32,137 nucleotides of DNA from Bacteroidota bacterium (GTDB taxonomy: Bacteria > Bacteroidota > Bacteroidia > Chitinophagales > Chitinophagaceae). Shown here piece by piece: positions 8,323-16,857 of this stretch (position 1 is the first letter of the stretch; every line of letters starts with the position of its first letter). A model generated the notes under the pieces. That model did not search any database. It was not told the DNA's origin and saw nothing but the letters and a program-made list of their open reading frames with translations. A program made the position numbers and the translations under genes. The stretch covers positions 1-32,137 of the forward strand of contig JAPLEO010000109.1 in assembly GCA_026391125.1 (NCBI GenBank), in the 5' to 3' direction.

Positions 8323-9293
8323 AGCAATTTGCACTATTAATATTATTGGTGATCAGCACTGCATTACAAGCACAACGCGAAAAAGCGGAGGCTTATGTTG
8401 CAAAATATAAAGACTTGGCGATTGCAACCTATCACGATGATGATCTCAAACAAGAATGTTTTAGGGTGTACGAATCAGCTGAAGAATCCTATAAAGACCA
8501 TTCTAACTTTTTAATGACACGCGATTGGTATGCCTTTCTTTTTAAATTAGAAGCTTCCGATGATAAAGGTTGGGCTTATGGTTTAAAGAAAGCTGGCTAT
8601 GCCACAGAAAAAGATTATCCTCAAAGGCTTTTAAAACTCATTGAAGATTATCAATTGCACCAGTATAGTATGGTTGCATTAGGTAATCCAACCTATAGCA
8701 GCAAACCTAGTACTGAACAAGTTCAAGCACCTAAAAATTCAAAAAAACAAAGGGTAATTAACCAAAGTGAAATTGAACCAACAACCGTTGTTGAAACGGC
8801 TCCTGCAATTGTAAAAAAATCAATTGAAGCCACTGAACCTGAAGATAAAAACGAAACAGAAGTGGTAGAGAAAAAACAGGAAACTGTAGTTGATCATAAG
8901 ACAGTTAATTCTTACCCCAAAAACGTATTCACCATTAATCATTCAAGAGTCATTTATGCTGATGCTGGAGTTTCAATATTAAGCATTGCAAATAAATATG
9001 ACATTGCTTTCAGTAAAATACTTGAGTTTAATGAACTTGCTGAAACCGATATTTTAACGGAAGACCAATTGATCTTTTTAGAAAAGAAATTAAAAAAAGG
9101 CGCTACCGATTTTCATATCACCAATGCGAATGAAACACTTACCCTGATTAGTCAGAAAGAAGGTCTGAGGCTTGAAAGTCTACTTGAATATAATAAATTG
9201 AAAAAAGAATCTGTACTACGTTCAGGAGATAAGATTTATTTAAGAACAACAACTACTACAACCGCCAACAATAGCGTTAAAAAACCGAAATAA
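8319..9293 (+). CDS. LysM protein with a gutted FlgJ-like glucosaminidase domain
   Basis: Signal peptide (residues 1-18, ending ALQAQ), then the N-terminal edge of a GH73/FlgJ-like N-acetylglucosaminidase domain (EAYVAKYKDLAIA, to residue 36). This is joined directly to the domain's C-terminal half starting YHDDDLKQECFRVY (38-51) and continuing through DHSNFL, WAYGLKKAGYAT and LIEDYQL. In family members about 45-50 residues, including the catalytic Glu and the NNHFGIK region, lie between these blocks; here they are absent without a frame break. A charged linker (130-195) leads to two LysM-like peptidoglycan-binding repeats (about 200-254 and 262-309). Hydrolase activity is therefore unlikely, while wall binding may remain. 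Confidence 0.82.
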   Translation: MKQFALLILLVISTALQAQREKAEAYVAKYKDLAIATYHDDDLKQECFRVYESAEESYKDHSNFLMTRDWYAFLFKLEASDDKGWAYGLKKAGYATEKDYPQRLLKLIEDYQLHQYSMVALGNPTYSSKPSTEQVQAPKNSKKQRVINQSEIEPTTVVETAPAIVKKSIEATEPEDKNETEVVEKKQETVVDHKTVNSYPKNVFTINHSRVIYADAGVSILSIANKYDIAFSKILEFNELAETDILTEDQLIFLEKKLKKGATDFHITNANETLTLISQKEGLRLESLLEYNKLKKESVLRSGDKIYLRTTTTTTANNSVKKPK

Positions 9294-9302
9294 TCCCACA
9301 GT

Positions 9303-9845
9303 ATGTCAATCATCCATCTACACAACAAATCATTTGAACCATATTTACCTGAAGCGTTAATTCAGGAAAAAGTGAAAGAATTGGCCTTACAATTAGACCA
9401 AGACTATGCCGATAAAAGACCTTTGTTCGTAGCCATTTTAAATGGATCATTCATGTTTGCTGCAGACCTGTTTAAATATTTAACGATCGAAGCAGAGATC
9501 TGTTTTATTAAATTGGCCTCATACAAAGGAACAAAATCAACAGGCAAAGTAATCACTGCAATTGGTTTGGATGCTGAGATCCACGACAGACATGTTATTA
9601 TACTCGAAGACATTATTGATACCGGAAAAACGATGCACGAGTTTCTTCCACAATTAATAAATCAACAACCCTTATCATTAAAAGTTGCCATCTTATTACA
9701 CAAGCCAGAAGCTACTGAATACAATGTTCCTATTGATTACTGTTGTTTTTCAATCCCCAATAAATTTGTATTGGGATATGGTTTAGACTATGACGGATAT
9801 GGTAGGAATATCAAAGAGATTTATCAGATTATTGAAGAGAAATAA
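9303..9845 (+). CDS. hpt: Hypoxanthine phosphoribosyltransferase
   Basis: A 180-residue type I phosphoribosyltransferase. The PRPP-binding loop is LEDIIDTGKTM (about 101-111), preceded by ILNGSFMF (45-52) and SYKGTKSTG (73-81), and the C-terminal FVLGYGLDYDGYGRN is typical of HPRT. The enzyme salvages hypoxanthine and guanine to IMP and GMP using PRPP. It sits 9 bases after the LysM gene, at the end of the plus-strand unit, and is closed by the hairpin at 9874-9903. Confidence 0.95.
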   Translation: MSIIHLHNKSFEPYLPEALIQEKVKELALQLDQDYADKRPLFVAILNGSFMFAADLFKYLTIEAEICFIKLASYKGTKSTGKVITAIGLDAEIHDRHVIILEDIIDTGKTMHEFLPQLINQQPLSLKVAILLHKPEATEYNVPIDYCCFSIPNKFVLGYGLDYDGYGRNIKEIYQIIEEK

Positions 9846-9873
9846 ATTCAAAAGCCTAAATTCAAAATCAAAA

Positions 9874-9903
9874 AAAAGCCATCGAATATTTGCGATGGCT
9901 TTT
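9874..9903. terminator. Bidirectional terminator between hpt and dnaJ
   Basis: Arms AAAAGCCATCG (9874-9884) and CGATGGCTTTT (9893-9903) form a perfect 11-bp stem with an 8-base loop. A-run on the left and T-run on the right serve hpt (plus) and dnaJ (minus). Confidence 0.9.
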
Positions 9904-9911
9904 ATATTATT

Positions 9912-11075
9912 TTAACTGAATGCTTCTCTCACTCTATCGAAAAAGCTTTTATCGCTTTTTGTTGGATTGGGTTTGAAGTTTTCGCTAAGACTTAATTTTT
10001 CTAGTATTGCTTTTTCTTCAGAAGACACGTGTTGTGGGGTCCAAACATTTACATGGATCAATTGATCTCCCCTGCTATATCCTTGCACTTCTGGGAATCC
10101 CTTGCCTTTTAAACGGAAGATCTTTCCACTCTGTGTTCCTGGTGGAATTTTAATTTTTGCCCTACCATCAATGGTGGGTACTTCTACCGATGTTCCAAAA
10201 GTAGCATCAGGAAAAGAAATGTGTAAATCAAAAGCTACATTCAATCCATCGCGTTGCAATTCTGCATGTGCTTCCTCTTCTATTTGAATGATCAAATCGC
10301 CATTTGCACCACCTCTTTCACCAGCATTACCTTTTCCATTCATGCTCAGCTGCATGCCTTCATGAACACCTGCTGGAATATCAATGCTAATGGTTTCTTC
10401 GCCATAAACTCTTCCCTCTCCCTTACAACTAGTACACTTTGCAGTTACCATTGTGCCTTCTCCATTACAAGTTGGACAGGTAGTTACAGTTTGCATTTGT
10501 CCGAGGAAAGTATTAGATACTCTTCTTACCTGGCCGCTACCATTACAAGTAGTACAGGTTTGAACACTTCCTTTATCTTTTGCGCCGCTACCAGTACAAG
10601 TAGTACAAGTAACGTGTTTTTTTACTTTCACATTCTTAGTAACACCCTTCGCCATTTCTTCGAAGTTGAGCTTCAGTTTAATGCGTAGGTTACTACCGCG
10701 CTGACCTCGAGATCTACCGGCACCACCTCTTGAACGTCCACCGCTACCACCAAAGAAATTACTAAACATATCGTCTCCGAAGATGTCGCCGAACTGACTG
10801 AAGATATCATCCGTATTCATTCCACCACCAAATCCACCACCGCCAGTACCCGGACCAAAAGCTGCATGACCATAACGATCATATTTTGCTTTCTTAGCCT
10901 CATCGCTTAATATTTCATAAGCACCTGCAGCTTCCTTGAATTTTTCTTCCGCTTCTTTATCGCCCGGATTGCGATCTGGGTGATACTGCATGGCAACTTT
11001 TCGATAAGCTTTTTTGATCTCATCGGCAGAAGCAGATTTGCTAACACCCAGTATTTCGTAAAAATCTCTCTTCAT
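9912..11075 (-). CDS. dnaJ: Chaperone DnaJ (Hsp40)
   Basis: A full-length 387-residue DnaJ: J domain (about 4-70) with the HPD motif in YHPDRNPGD, a Gly/Phe-rich linker (about 73-135), a zinc-binding region with all four CxxCxGxG repeats ([32 protein letters not shown]), then the two C-terminal beta domains that hold client proteins. It stimulates DnaK ATPase and delivers unfolded substrates. It follows grpE by 17 bases; dnaK is not in the window. Confidence 0.97.
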   Translation of the reverse strand: MKRDFYEILGVSKSASADEIKKAYRKVAMQYHPDRNPGDKEAEEKFKEAAGAYEILSDEAKKAKYDRYGHAAFGPGTGGGGFGGGMNTDDIFSQFGDIFGDDMFSNFFGGSGGRSRGGAGRSRGQRGSNLRIKLKLNFEEMAKGVTKNVKVKKHVTCTTCTGSGAKDKGSVQTCTTCNGSGQVRRVSNTFLGQMQTVTTCPTCNGEGTMVTAKCTSCKGEGRVYGEETISIDIPAGVHEGMQLSMNGKGNAGERGGANGDLIIQIEEEAHAELQRDGLNVAFDLHISFPDATFGTSVEVPTIDGRAKIKIPPGTQSGKIFRLKGKGFPEVQGYSRGDQLIHVNVWTPQHVSSEEKAILEKLSLSENFKPNPTKSDKSFFDRVREAFS

Positions 11076-11092
11076 GTATTGTATATATGCAA

Positions 11093-11656
11093 TTAATTAC
11101 CAACAACAACTTTGGCAAAACGAATTAGTTTATCATTCAGGTAATAGCCTTTCATTACTTCGTCCAAGATCTTTCCCTTCATTTCGGGACTAGGTGCTGG
11201 TATTTCTGTAATTGCTTCGTGTTTTTCTACATCAAATTCTGTATTGATACTTTCCATCGCTTTCACGCCTTTGCTCTGAAGATTTGAACGGATCTTATTA
11301 AAAACCAGTTGTATTCCCTCCTTCTGAACCGCAATATCTGCATTCGAATTCAATTGCTTTTCTGCACGATCGCAATCATCCAATACATCCAATAAAGAAA
11401 CAATCACGTCTTTTCCTGCTGTTTGTATGAGATCTAGCCTTTCTTTTGCCGTTCTTCTACGGAAATTATCAAATTCCGCCATTAAACGCAAATACTTGTC
11501 CTTCTGCTCCTGCAATTCTACATTAAGTTTCTCCAATTCTGACTCTTCCCCAATTGGTTCGTTGAGTTTTGAAGTACCGGCTGCATTTTCGTCAGTGTTA
11601 ATGTCTATTTGCTCATTTTCGGCGTTCTGCTGCATTTCTTTTTCTGCTTGTTTCAT
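11093..11656 (-). CDS. grpE: Nucleotide exchange factor GrpE
   Basis: The GrpE core starts with a long coiled coil ([20 protein letters not shown]) followed by [10 protein letters not shown] and ends in the beta-wing with [19 protein letters not shown]. It exchanges ADP on DnaK. I chose ATG 11656 ([11 protein letters not shown], 187 residues); the frame can be opened to a TTG at 11701, but those 15 extra residues are hydrophobic and atypical. The acidic low-complexity N-terminus is usual. It is the first gene of a grpE-dnaJ unit and is divergent from the methyltransferase at 11837. Confidence 0.95.
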   Translation of the reverse strand: MKQAEKEMQQNAENEQIDINTDENAAGTSKLNEPIGEESELEKLNVELQEQKDKYLRLMAEFDNFRRRTAKERLDLIQTAGKDVIVSLLDVLDDCDRAEKQLNSNADIAVQKEGIQLVFNKIRSNLQSKGVKAMESINTEFDVEKHEAITEIPAPSPEMKGKILDEVMKGYYLNDKLIRFAKVVVGN

Positions 11657-11824
11657 AAAAAAAACATTGTTCTGTACTTTGTCAAAAATTTTGCCAAGCA
11701 AAGGAAAGGGAAAAAATGACAGGGAATATCGACAATACTAGTAAATCGGGCATTATTTGAACGTAAATTGACAGAACGCCTTATTCCTTAGTGATTGGTA
11801 ATTGGGCTAAGGCAGGCATTGACC

Positions 11825-11832
11825 TATCTTTG
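11825..11832 (+). promoter_or_regulatory. Bacteroidota promoter -7 box (TATCTTTG)
   Basis: A perfect TAnnTTTG at 11825-11832, with TTG at 11802-11804 exactly 20 bases upstream as the -33 element. The box ends only 4 bases before ATG 11837, so the transcript would be leaderless or almost so. Confidence 0.75.
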
Positions 11833-11836
11833 CGCC

Positions 11837-13012
11837 ATGACTAAAGTATTTCTTCGCAAAAAAATAGCACCCAGAATCGCAAATGGTCACCCTTGGGTAT
11901 ACGGTAATGAAGTCGAAAAGATCGAGGGTGAGGTAATTGCAGGCGATATCGTAGACGTTTACTATAGTGCAGAGAAATATGCTGGAAGAGGCTATATCAA
12001 TCCACAATCTCAGATCTTGGTAAGATTGCTTACCCGTAAGCAAGAAACAATCGATGAGGCTTTCTTCTATCGCAAAATTGAAAAAGCCTGGCAGTATCGT
12101 CAGAAATTGGGCTATACCGAAAATTGTCGTTTGGTATTTGGAGAAGCAGATGAATTACCGGCGTTGATCATTGATAAATTCAATGACTATTTTGTGATTC
12201 AAACGCTTTCATTAGGAATTGATAAATGGAAGGATGCCATTGTAAATAGTTTACAAACTTTATTTCAACCCAAAGGAATTTACGAACGCAACGATGTGCC
12301 CGTTCGGGGATTGGAAGGACTGCCACAACAAAAAGGTTTTCTAACTGCTCCATTTGATACCAATATTCAAATCGTTGAAAACGGATTGAAGTTCTTTGTG
12401 GATATTGAAAACGGACAAAAAACTGGATACTTTTTAGACCAACAGGATAATCGTAGAGCCATTCAACATATTGTAAAAGGTGCTGACGTTTTGGGGGCAT
12501 TCACTTATACTGGAACCTTTGAAATTCATGCGGCTCATTATGGTGCAAAGAGTGTACTCGGACTCGACATTTCAGAGCAAGCCGTTGCACAAGCCAATAA
12601 GAACGCGGCTTTGAACGGATTGGATGCCATTTGTAAGTTTGAAACAATGAATGCTTTTGATGTATTGAAACAATGGAGTAAGGATGGAAAGAAATTTGAT
12701 GTGGTAATGCTCGACCCTCCTGCATTTACAAAGAGTAGAGAAAATATTGCCAAAGCTTTGACAGGCTATAAGGAGATTAATTTAAGAGGAATGAAGTTGC
12801 TGAAAAATGGGGGCTTTTTAGTAACCTCTAGTTGTACCAACCTAGTGAATCCTGAAATGTTTTTACAGAGTATCGATCAAGCTGCAAAAGATGCAAGGAA
12901 ACGAATTAGACAAGTGGTATTTCAAGCGCAATCAAGCGACCATCCAATTATTTGGGGCATGGAAAACACCAACTATCTGAAATTCTTGATAGTGGAAGTA
13001 TGTGATAGATAA
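11837..13012 (+). CDS. RlmI-like 23S rRNA cytosine-C5 methyltransferase
   Basis: From ATG 11837 the protein has 391 residues: an N-terminal PUA domain (KIAPRIANGHPWVYGNEVEKIEG), a middle domain, and a Rossmann methyltransferase with motif I VLGAFTYTGTFEIHAA, GLDIS, the DPPAFTKS motif and SSCT containing the likely catalytic Cys. The ending NYLKFLIVEV matches the YLKF tail of the RlmI/YccW family, which makes m5C1962 in 23S rRNA in E. coli; the exact site here is inferred. An earlier in-frame start at 11795 is contradicted by the promoter at 11802-11832. Confidence 0.9.
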   Translation: MTKVFLRKKIAPRIANGHPWVYGNEVEKIEGEVIAGDIVDVYYSAEKYAGRGYINPQSQILVRLLTRKQETIDEAFFYRKIEKAWQYRQKLGYTENCRLVFGEADELPALIIDKFNDYFVIQTLSLGIDKWKDAIVNSLQTLFQPKGIYERNDVPVRGLEGLPQQKGFLTAPFDTNIQIVENGLKFFVDIENGQKTGYFLDQQDNRRAIQHIVKGADVLGAFTYTGTFEIHAAHYGAKSVLGLDISEQAVAQANKNAALNGLDAICKFETMNAFDVLKQWSKDGKKFDVVMLDPPAFTKSRENIAKALTGYKEINLRGMKLLKNGGFLVTSSCTNLVNPEMFLQSIDQAAKDARKRIRQVVFQAQSSDHPIIWGMENTNYLKFLIVEVCDR

Positions 13013-13016
13013 ATTA

Positions 13017-13358
13017 TTATTTATTTACTTGAAACTTACCCGACTCAATAAGTTTACCGCTTTGATCCACCAACTGGTAGATGTACAATCCGCGCATATA
13101 ACTGTCGTCAAGATTGATATTGAGCTTGCTATCATTGATGCGTAATTCGGTCATTTTTTTACCGTAGAAAGCATAAATCTGAAGGGTATAAGAACGGTCT
13201 ACCGATCTGTCGAATTCGAAAACGATATAGGAAGTTGCTGGGTTGGGATAAGCTTTGGTGATCTTAGTGTTGACCATAGAATCACTATCCTTAACGGCAA
13301 TAAAACTGCTGCCGATTGCTATAAAACCAATAAAAAGGATGGTGTATAAATACTTCAT
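13017..13358 (-). CDS. Minimal type IX secretion sorting-domain protein
   Basis: A 113-residue protein with an N-terminal export signal (about 1-22), a short spacer, then a type A type IX C-terminal sorting domain (about 33-113). The domain starts at ITKAYPNPATSYIVFEF and ends with MRGLYIYQLVDQSGK and SGKFQVNK. Normally this domain trails a large secreted enzyme or adhesin and is cleaved off; here there is almost no cargo. It may be a very small surface protein or the remnant of a larger gene. It is convergent with the methyltransferase (4-base gap). Confidence 0.85.
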   Translation of the reverse strand: MKYLYTILFIGFIAIGSSFIAVKDSDSMVNTKITKAYPNPATSYIVFEFDRSVDRSYTLQIYAFYGKKMTELRINDSKLNINLDDSYMRGLYIYQLVDQSGKLIESGKFQVNK

Positions 13359-13430
13359 AAGCTGAATCCTATCTCAAAATAAGGTAATATAATTGATAAA
13401 TTCAAGTTTATCCCTTAATTATATAATAAA

Positions 13431-13469
13431 AGAGCCGGCTATTTGCAAAATTGCAGCATGGCCGGCTCT
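13431..13469 (-). terminator. Terminator downstream of the peroxiredoxin gene
   Basis: Arms AGAGCCGGC (13431-13439) and GCCGGCTCT (13461-13469). On the minus strand the stem is followed by TTTTATTATAT, a terminator tail. It closes the transcript of the gene ending at 13484. Confidence 0.8.
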
Positions 13470-13483
13470 AAATATTTTAGGAC

Positions 13484-13950
13484 CTACAAAGATGCTAGGC
13501 AATCCTGAATTGCTGTGAAATTGGGAAGGTCGCCCGGTGTAGGACAAACCTCAGCATAGCGAACTACACCAGCTTTATCAACCACAAAAGCGGCTCTTTT
13601 GCTTACACCTTGCATTTCAAATGCAGGGAAAGTCTCATATAAAACGCCAAATGCTTTAGCTGCAGCTTTATTAAAATCGCTCAACAAAGGAAAGTTCAGG
13701 TTCTGCTCTGCCTTAAACTTACCCAATACGAATAATGAATCTACCGATACACCTAAAACTGCTGCATTGGTATTATTGTACAAACCGATATTGTCTCTGA
13801 TATTGCACAACTCTGCAGTACAAACGCCTGTAAATGCAAGAGGAAAGAAAAGAACTACAGTATTTTTTTCTGTGTTACCAATTGTAATCTGATTTTATCT
13901 GTGTCGTACAAAGAAATGGATGGGGCTTTATCGCCTACTTGAATGCTCAT
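13484..13950 (-). pseudogene. AhpE/Bcp-type peroxiredoxin broken by a one-base frameshift
   Basis: From ATG 13950 the frame reads MSIQVGDKAPSISLYDTDK and then runs into a TAG. If one base is added in the T-run at 13893-13896, the reading continues as NQITIGNTEKNTVVLFFPLA, then FTGVCTAELC and the long downstream part to 13484. This gives about 155 residues, the usual length of one-domain peroxiredoxins. The peroxidatic Cys in PLAFTGVC (codon 13820-13822) lies between the slip and the longest intact fragment (13484-13810), so that fragment alone would lack it. The restored protein would reduce peroxides with thiols. The lesion may be real or a homopolymer sequencing error; the downstream frame shows no decay, which favours error or a recent event. 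Confidence 0.85.
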
Positions 13951-14053
13951 TGATTAATTTTTAGTGGTGCAAAATACGATTTCAAATGTATCCTTCATCA
14001 GAATAATCGCATAATTAACAAAAACAAAAAGAAGAAAAAATGGTTCATTAAAT

Positions 14054-14710
14054 TTAGAGCTGCATTTCAGGCACATAGTCTGGCACTATGAGTTTGCCCG
14101 CAGTTTTCTGAACAATCTCTTCAACTGTAACCCCGGGTGCTCTCTCAAGAAGAATAAAACCGTCCTCACCAATTTCCAAAACGGCAATTTCAGTAACAAT
14201 TTTTTTGACACAGGCCATCCCGGTAAGAGGAAGACTACATTGTGCAAGTAATTTGCTTTCTCCTTTTGGATTGGTATGCATCATAGCGACAATGATATTT
14301 TTTGCACTAGCCACTAAGTCCATCGCTCCTCCCATCCCCTTCACCATTTTTCCTGGTATTTTCCAATTGGCAATATCTCCTTTCTCACTCACTTCCATCG
14401 CTCCGAGTACGGTAAGGTCGATCTTTCCTGCTCTGATCATCCCAAAGCTTTCAGCACTATCAAACAGTGCTGCACCTTTTATGAGCGTTACTGTTTCCTT
14501 ACCTGCATTAATCAAGTCGGCATCTACCTCTGCTTCAGTAGGATAAGGACCCATTCCTAAAATCCCATTCTCACTTTGAAAAATAACGTTGATGTTTTCT
14601 GGAATAAAATTGGCAACAAGCGTAGGGATCCCAATTCCAAGGTTTACATACATCCCGTCTTTTAATTCTTGTGCAATACGTTTGGCGATTCCGAATTTAT
14701 CTAGAGACAT
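14054..14710 (-). CDS. scoB: 3-oxoacid CoA-transferase subunit B
   Basis: A 218-residue family I CoA-transferase beta subunit. The signature FQSENGILGMGPYP carries the catalytic Glu that forms the glutamyl-CoA intermediate, and GGAMDLV and the C-terminal APGVTVEEI are typical. With subunit A it swaps CoA between succinyl-CoA (or another donor) and acetoacetate or related 3-oxo acids. It starts 28 bases after subunit A and is clearly co-transcribed. The exact acid pair (scoAB versus atoDA) cannot be settled from sequence. Confidence 0.92.
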   Translation of the reverse strand: MSLDKFGIAKRIAQELKDGMYVNLGIGIPTLVANFIPENINVIFQSENGILGMGPYPTEAEVDADLINAGKETVTLIKGAALFDSAESFGMIRAGKIDLTVLGAMEVSEKGDIANWKIPGKMVKGMGGAMDLVASAKNIIVAMMHTNPKGESKLLAQCSLPLTGMACVKKIVTEIAVLEIGEDGFILLERAPGVTVEEIVQKTAGKLIVPDYVPEMQL

Positions 14711-14738
14711 GTTTCTTTAATTTAAAGGATGAAATTTT

Positions 14739-15437
14739 TTAAGATTGAATGCGAAGGGTTTTTCTCTCAATCCTTTTCTCGTAATTTTTTCCTTGAAATA
14801 TGCGGTGTACATATACTCCCGCAACATCTACTTCATCAGGATCTATCGCACCTGGCTCTACTAGCTCTTCTACTTCTGCGATGGTAATATTGCCAGCCTT
14901 CGCCATGCTCGTTGAAAAATTTCTGGTTGTTTTTCTAAAAACTAAATTTCCCAAATGATCGCCTTTCCAAGCTTTCACTAAAGAAAAATCTGCATGCAGG
15001 GCCAACTCCATTAAATGCATTTTTCCATTGAATTCTCGTATCTCTTTTCCAATGGCTATTTCGGTTCCGTAACCTGTGGGTGTAAAGAATGCAGGGATGC
15101 CCATACCGGCCATTTCAATCCTTGTAGCAAGTGTTCCCTGAGGGATCAGATCAACCTCCAATTCCCCATTCAGTAACTGCCTTTCAAACTCGGCATTCTC
15201 TCCCACATAACTACTCATCATTTTCTTGATCTGCCTTGTTTGAAGTAGTAGGCCAAGGCCAAAATCATCTACCCCTGCATTATTTGAAATACAGGTGAGA
15301 CCTTTGATCCCTTTCCTAACAAGGGCTGCTATAAGATTTTCTGGAATGCCGTTTAATCCAAACCCACCTACCATAAGAATGGCTTCGTCGCAAATATCGG
15401 CAATAGCGGCGTCGGCATCTATAAATAACTTGTTCAT
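14739..15437 (-). CDS. scoA: 3-oxoacid CoA-transferase subunit A
   Basis: From ATG 15437 (MNKLFIDADAAIADI) the alpha subunit has 232 residues and carries the family I signature ILMVGGFGLNGIPENLI. CISNNAGVDDFGLG and FNGKMHLMELALHADFSL are also typical. A GTG at 15455 would extend it by six residues, but it would leave almost no leader after the promoter box at 15457-15464. It is the first gene of a two-gene unit with subunit B. Confidence 0.92.
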   Translation of the reverse strand: MNKLFIDADAAIADICDEAILMVGGFGLNGIPENLIAALVRKGIKGLTCISNNAGVDDFGLGLLLQTRQIKKMMSSYVGENAEFERQLLNGELEVDLIPQGTLATRIEMAGMGIPAFFTPTGYGTEIAIGKEIREFNGKMHLMELALHADFSLVKAWKGDHLGNLVFRKTTRNFSTSMAKAGNITIAEVEELVEPGAIDPDEVDVAGVYVHRIFQGKNYEKRIERKTLRIQS

Positions 15438-15456
15438 AGTGCAATCGTTGATCACA

Positions 15457-15464
15457 CAAAGATA
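15457..15464 (-). promoter_or_regulatory. Bacteroidota promoter -7 box ahead of scoA (TATCTTTG)
   Basis: Perfect TAnnTTTG on the minus strand, 19 bases before ATG 15437. It lies just upstream of the previous gene's stop region (15473), so the CoA-transferase genes have their own promoter. No clean -33 TTG is visible at the expected spacing. Confidence 0.65.
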
Positions 15465-15472
15465 GTAGTGTT

Positions 15473-15850
15473 TTACTTAGGCTTCGAAAGAACTGGAGCA
15501 GGAATATTTTTTTCAACGGCTTTATCGCGGTCGCCATAAGCAACTACAGAATCGATTAAAATCTTGAATTTGTCGGGATGGGTTTCGTAAAATTTGTAAC
15601 TATTATAAAACTGTTCTTTATTAATATGGTGCACTTTATAGACCTCTTCGTAATACAAAAAATTTTCATTAATTCTTAAGTGCAAAGTGTCTCTGATGGT
15701 AGTTTGAATATACCATTCATCTGCCTTCAAAATATCCCATAATACTAATTTCATGGAATTGATCGGGAGTACTTTTGTATTGTCTTGTTTAGTCTTACAT
15801 GCAAACAAAACGGTTGCCATACATACGATTAACAAAATCCTTCGGCTCAT
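15473..15850 (-). CDS. DUF4296 lipoprotein
   Basis: A 125-residue protein with a lipoprotein signal peptide (MSRRILLIVCMATVLFACKT; lipobox LFAC). It is followed by the DUF4296 region: a helical part around LWDILKADEWY and YYEEVYKVHHINKEQFYNSYKFYETHPDKF... up to LIDSVVAYGD. The domain is known almost only from Bacteroidota and has no assigned function; it probably sits on the periplasmic face of a membrane. Its start overlaps the stop of the DUF4835 gene (ATGA, 15847-15850), so the two are translationally coupled. Confidence 0.85.
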   Translation of the reverse strand: MSRRILLIVCMATVLFACKTKQDNTKVLPINSMKLVLWDILKADEWYIQTTIRDTLHLRINENFLYYEEVYKVHHINKEQFYNSYKFYETHPDKFKILIDSVVAYGDRDKAVEKNIPAPVLSKPK

Positions 15851-16770
15851 TGTAATTCCTGTTTATATTTTGCTGCATTTACAATATCTATCTCGCTAGC
15901 AATTTCAATGACACGTGCTTTTTCAGGAGGCATTGCATTTTTAAAAATTCCAATCAACTCTTGTGATCTGCCTTGCATAAAAAATTGCAAGATCATGGTA
16001 TTTGGATTCTCTTTATTAAAGGCTTTCAATTGCACCAATGCCTGTAATATATTGGCTCTTGCCTCTGCTTCATTATCATACAATTTATCTAAACCCGCAC
16101 GATAGTACGTGTAGATCACGTCGTGTATGATATTATAACGACTATTGGTTAGGTTTTCATTTAGCCAATAACGATTTCTTAAACCATCAAACACACGCCA
16201 CCCGCTAATCCCCTTTCCTTCGGGTGCATTGGTAACAATATTCAATGCTTTATTAAAATTCACATCTCCTGATTTCGGACTAAATGAATCATTGTCCATA
16301 CCAATGATGGTATATGCATAAAAAGCAAATACAGCAGTTAAATTACCAACGCTAGCTTCAGTTCCTTGTACCCTACTATCATTGAATTCCACTGGCTGAA
16401 ATTCTACATATTTAAATTGAAAATCGGGTTCTTGAAAATTGATCAATGCCGATTTATAAGATGCATTGAAAACCGGTCTAGCAGCTTGAATACTCAAAGT
16501 TGCTTTATATACATTGGGCTCAACAACCGATTCGATACTGATAATAAAACTGCATTCAATTTTTTCATTTACACGATAGGTTTCATTCGTCCACTTTCTT
16601 GTATTCAAGAAATTGGTGAGTTGATTTTGAAGTGTATTGAATACCTTTTTATCAACAGAGGTTCCCACTTTATTTGACATAACCGTTACACGTGCATTTA
16701 ATTCTTGGGCACGTGATTGCAACGAACAAAAGATGATTACAAGAACGAAGAGGCTATTTTTTTTATTCAT
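15847..16770 (-). CDS. DUF4835 / PorD-like type IX secretion-associated protein
   Basis: A 307-residue exported protein: signal peptide (about 1-21, ending SRAQ), then the DUF4835 fold with ELNARVTVMSNKV and, later, YAYTIIGMDNDSFSP and GWRVFDGLRNRYWLNENL. DUF4835 includes PorD, reported as part of the type IX secretion machinery in Porphyromonas. The presence of a type IX sorting-domain gene at 13017 fits an active system. It heads the DUF4835-DUF4296 pair and follows the bamD-rpoZ unit after a terminator. Confidence 0.85.
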   Translation of the reverse strand: MNKKNSLFVLVIIFCSLQSRAQELNARVTVMSNKVGTSVDKKVFNTLQNQLTNFLNTRKWTNETYRVNEKIECSFIISIESVVEPNVYKATLSIQAARPVFNASYKSALINFQEPDFQFKYVEFQPVEFNDSRVQGTEASVGNLTAVFAFYAYTIIGMDNDSFSPKSGDVNFNKALNIVTNAPEGKGISGWRVFDGLRNRYWLNENLTNSRYNIIHDVIYTYYRAGLDKLYDNEAEARANILQALVQLKAFNKENPNTMILQFFMQGRSQELIGIFKNAMPPEKARVIEIASEIDIVNAAKYKQELQ

Positions 16771-16808
16771 GGTTTGGTGTCAACCTAATTAGAACCTGAA
16801 AATAACAA

Positions 16809-16834
16809 AAAACGACAGCAGTTGCTGTCGTTTT
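16809..16834. terminator. Terminator after the bamD-rpoZ unit
   Basis: Arms AAAACGACAG (16809-16818) and CTGTCGTTTT (16825-16834) with a short loop. On the minus strand it is followed by TTTTTTGTT. It separates rpoZ from the DUF4835 gene and could also work in the plus direction. Confidence 0.88.
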
Positions 16835-16857
16835 CTATTATTTAGAACAATTTTATA

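Noticed and set aside
10254..10688. A 144-codon plus-strand frame opposite dnaJ
   Set aside because: Cys/Ser/Thr-rich shadow of the DnaJ zinc-finger region with no independent support.
13599..13892. A 97-codon plus-strand frame
   Set aside because: It is the antisense shadow of the frameshifted peroxiredoxin.
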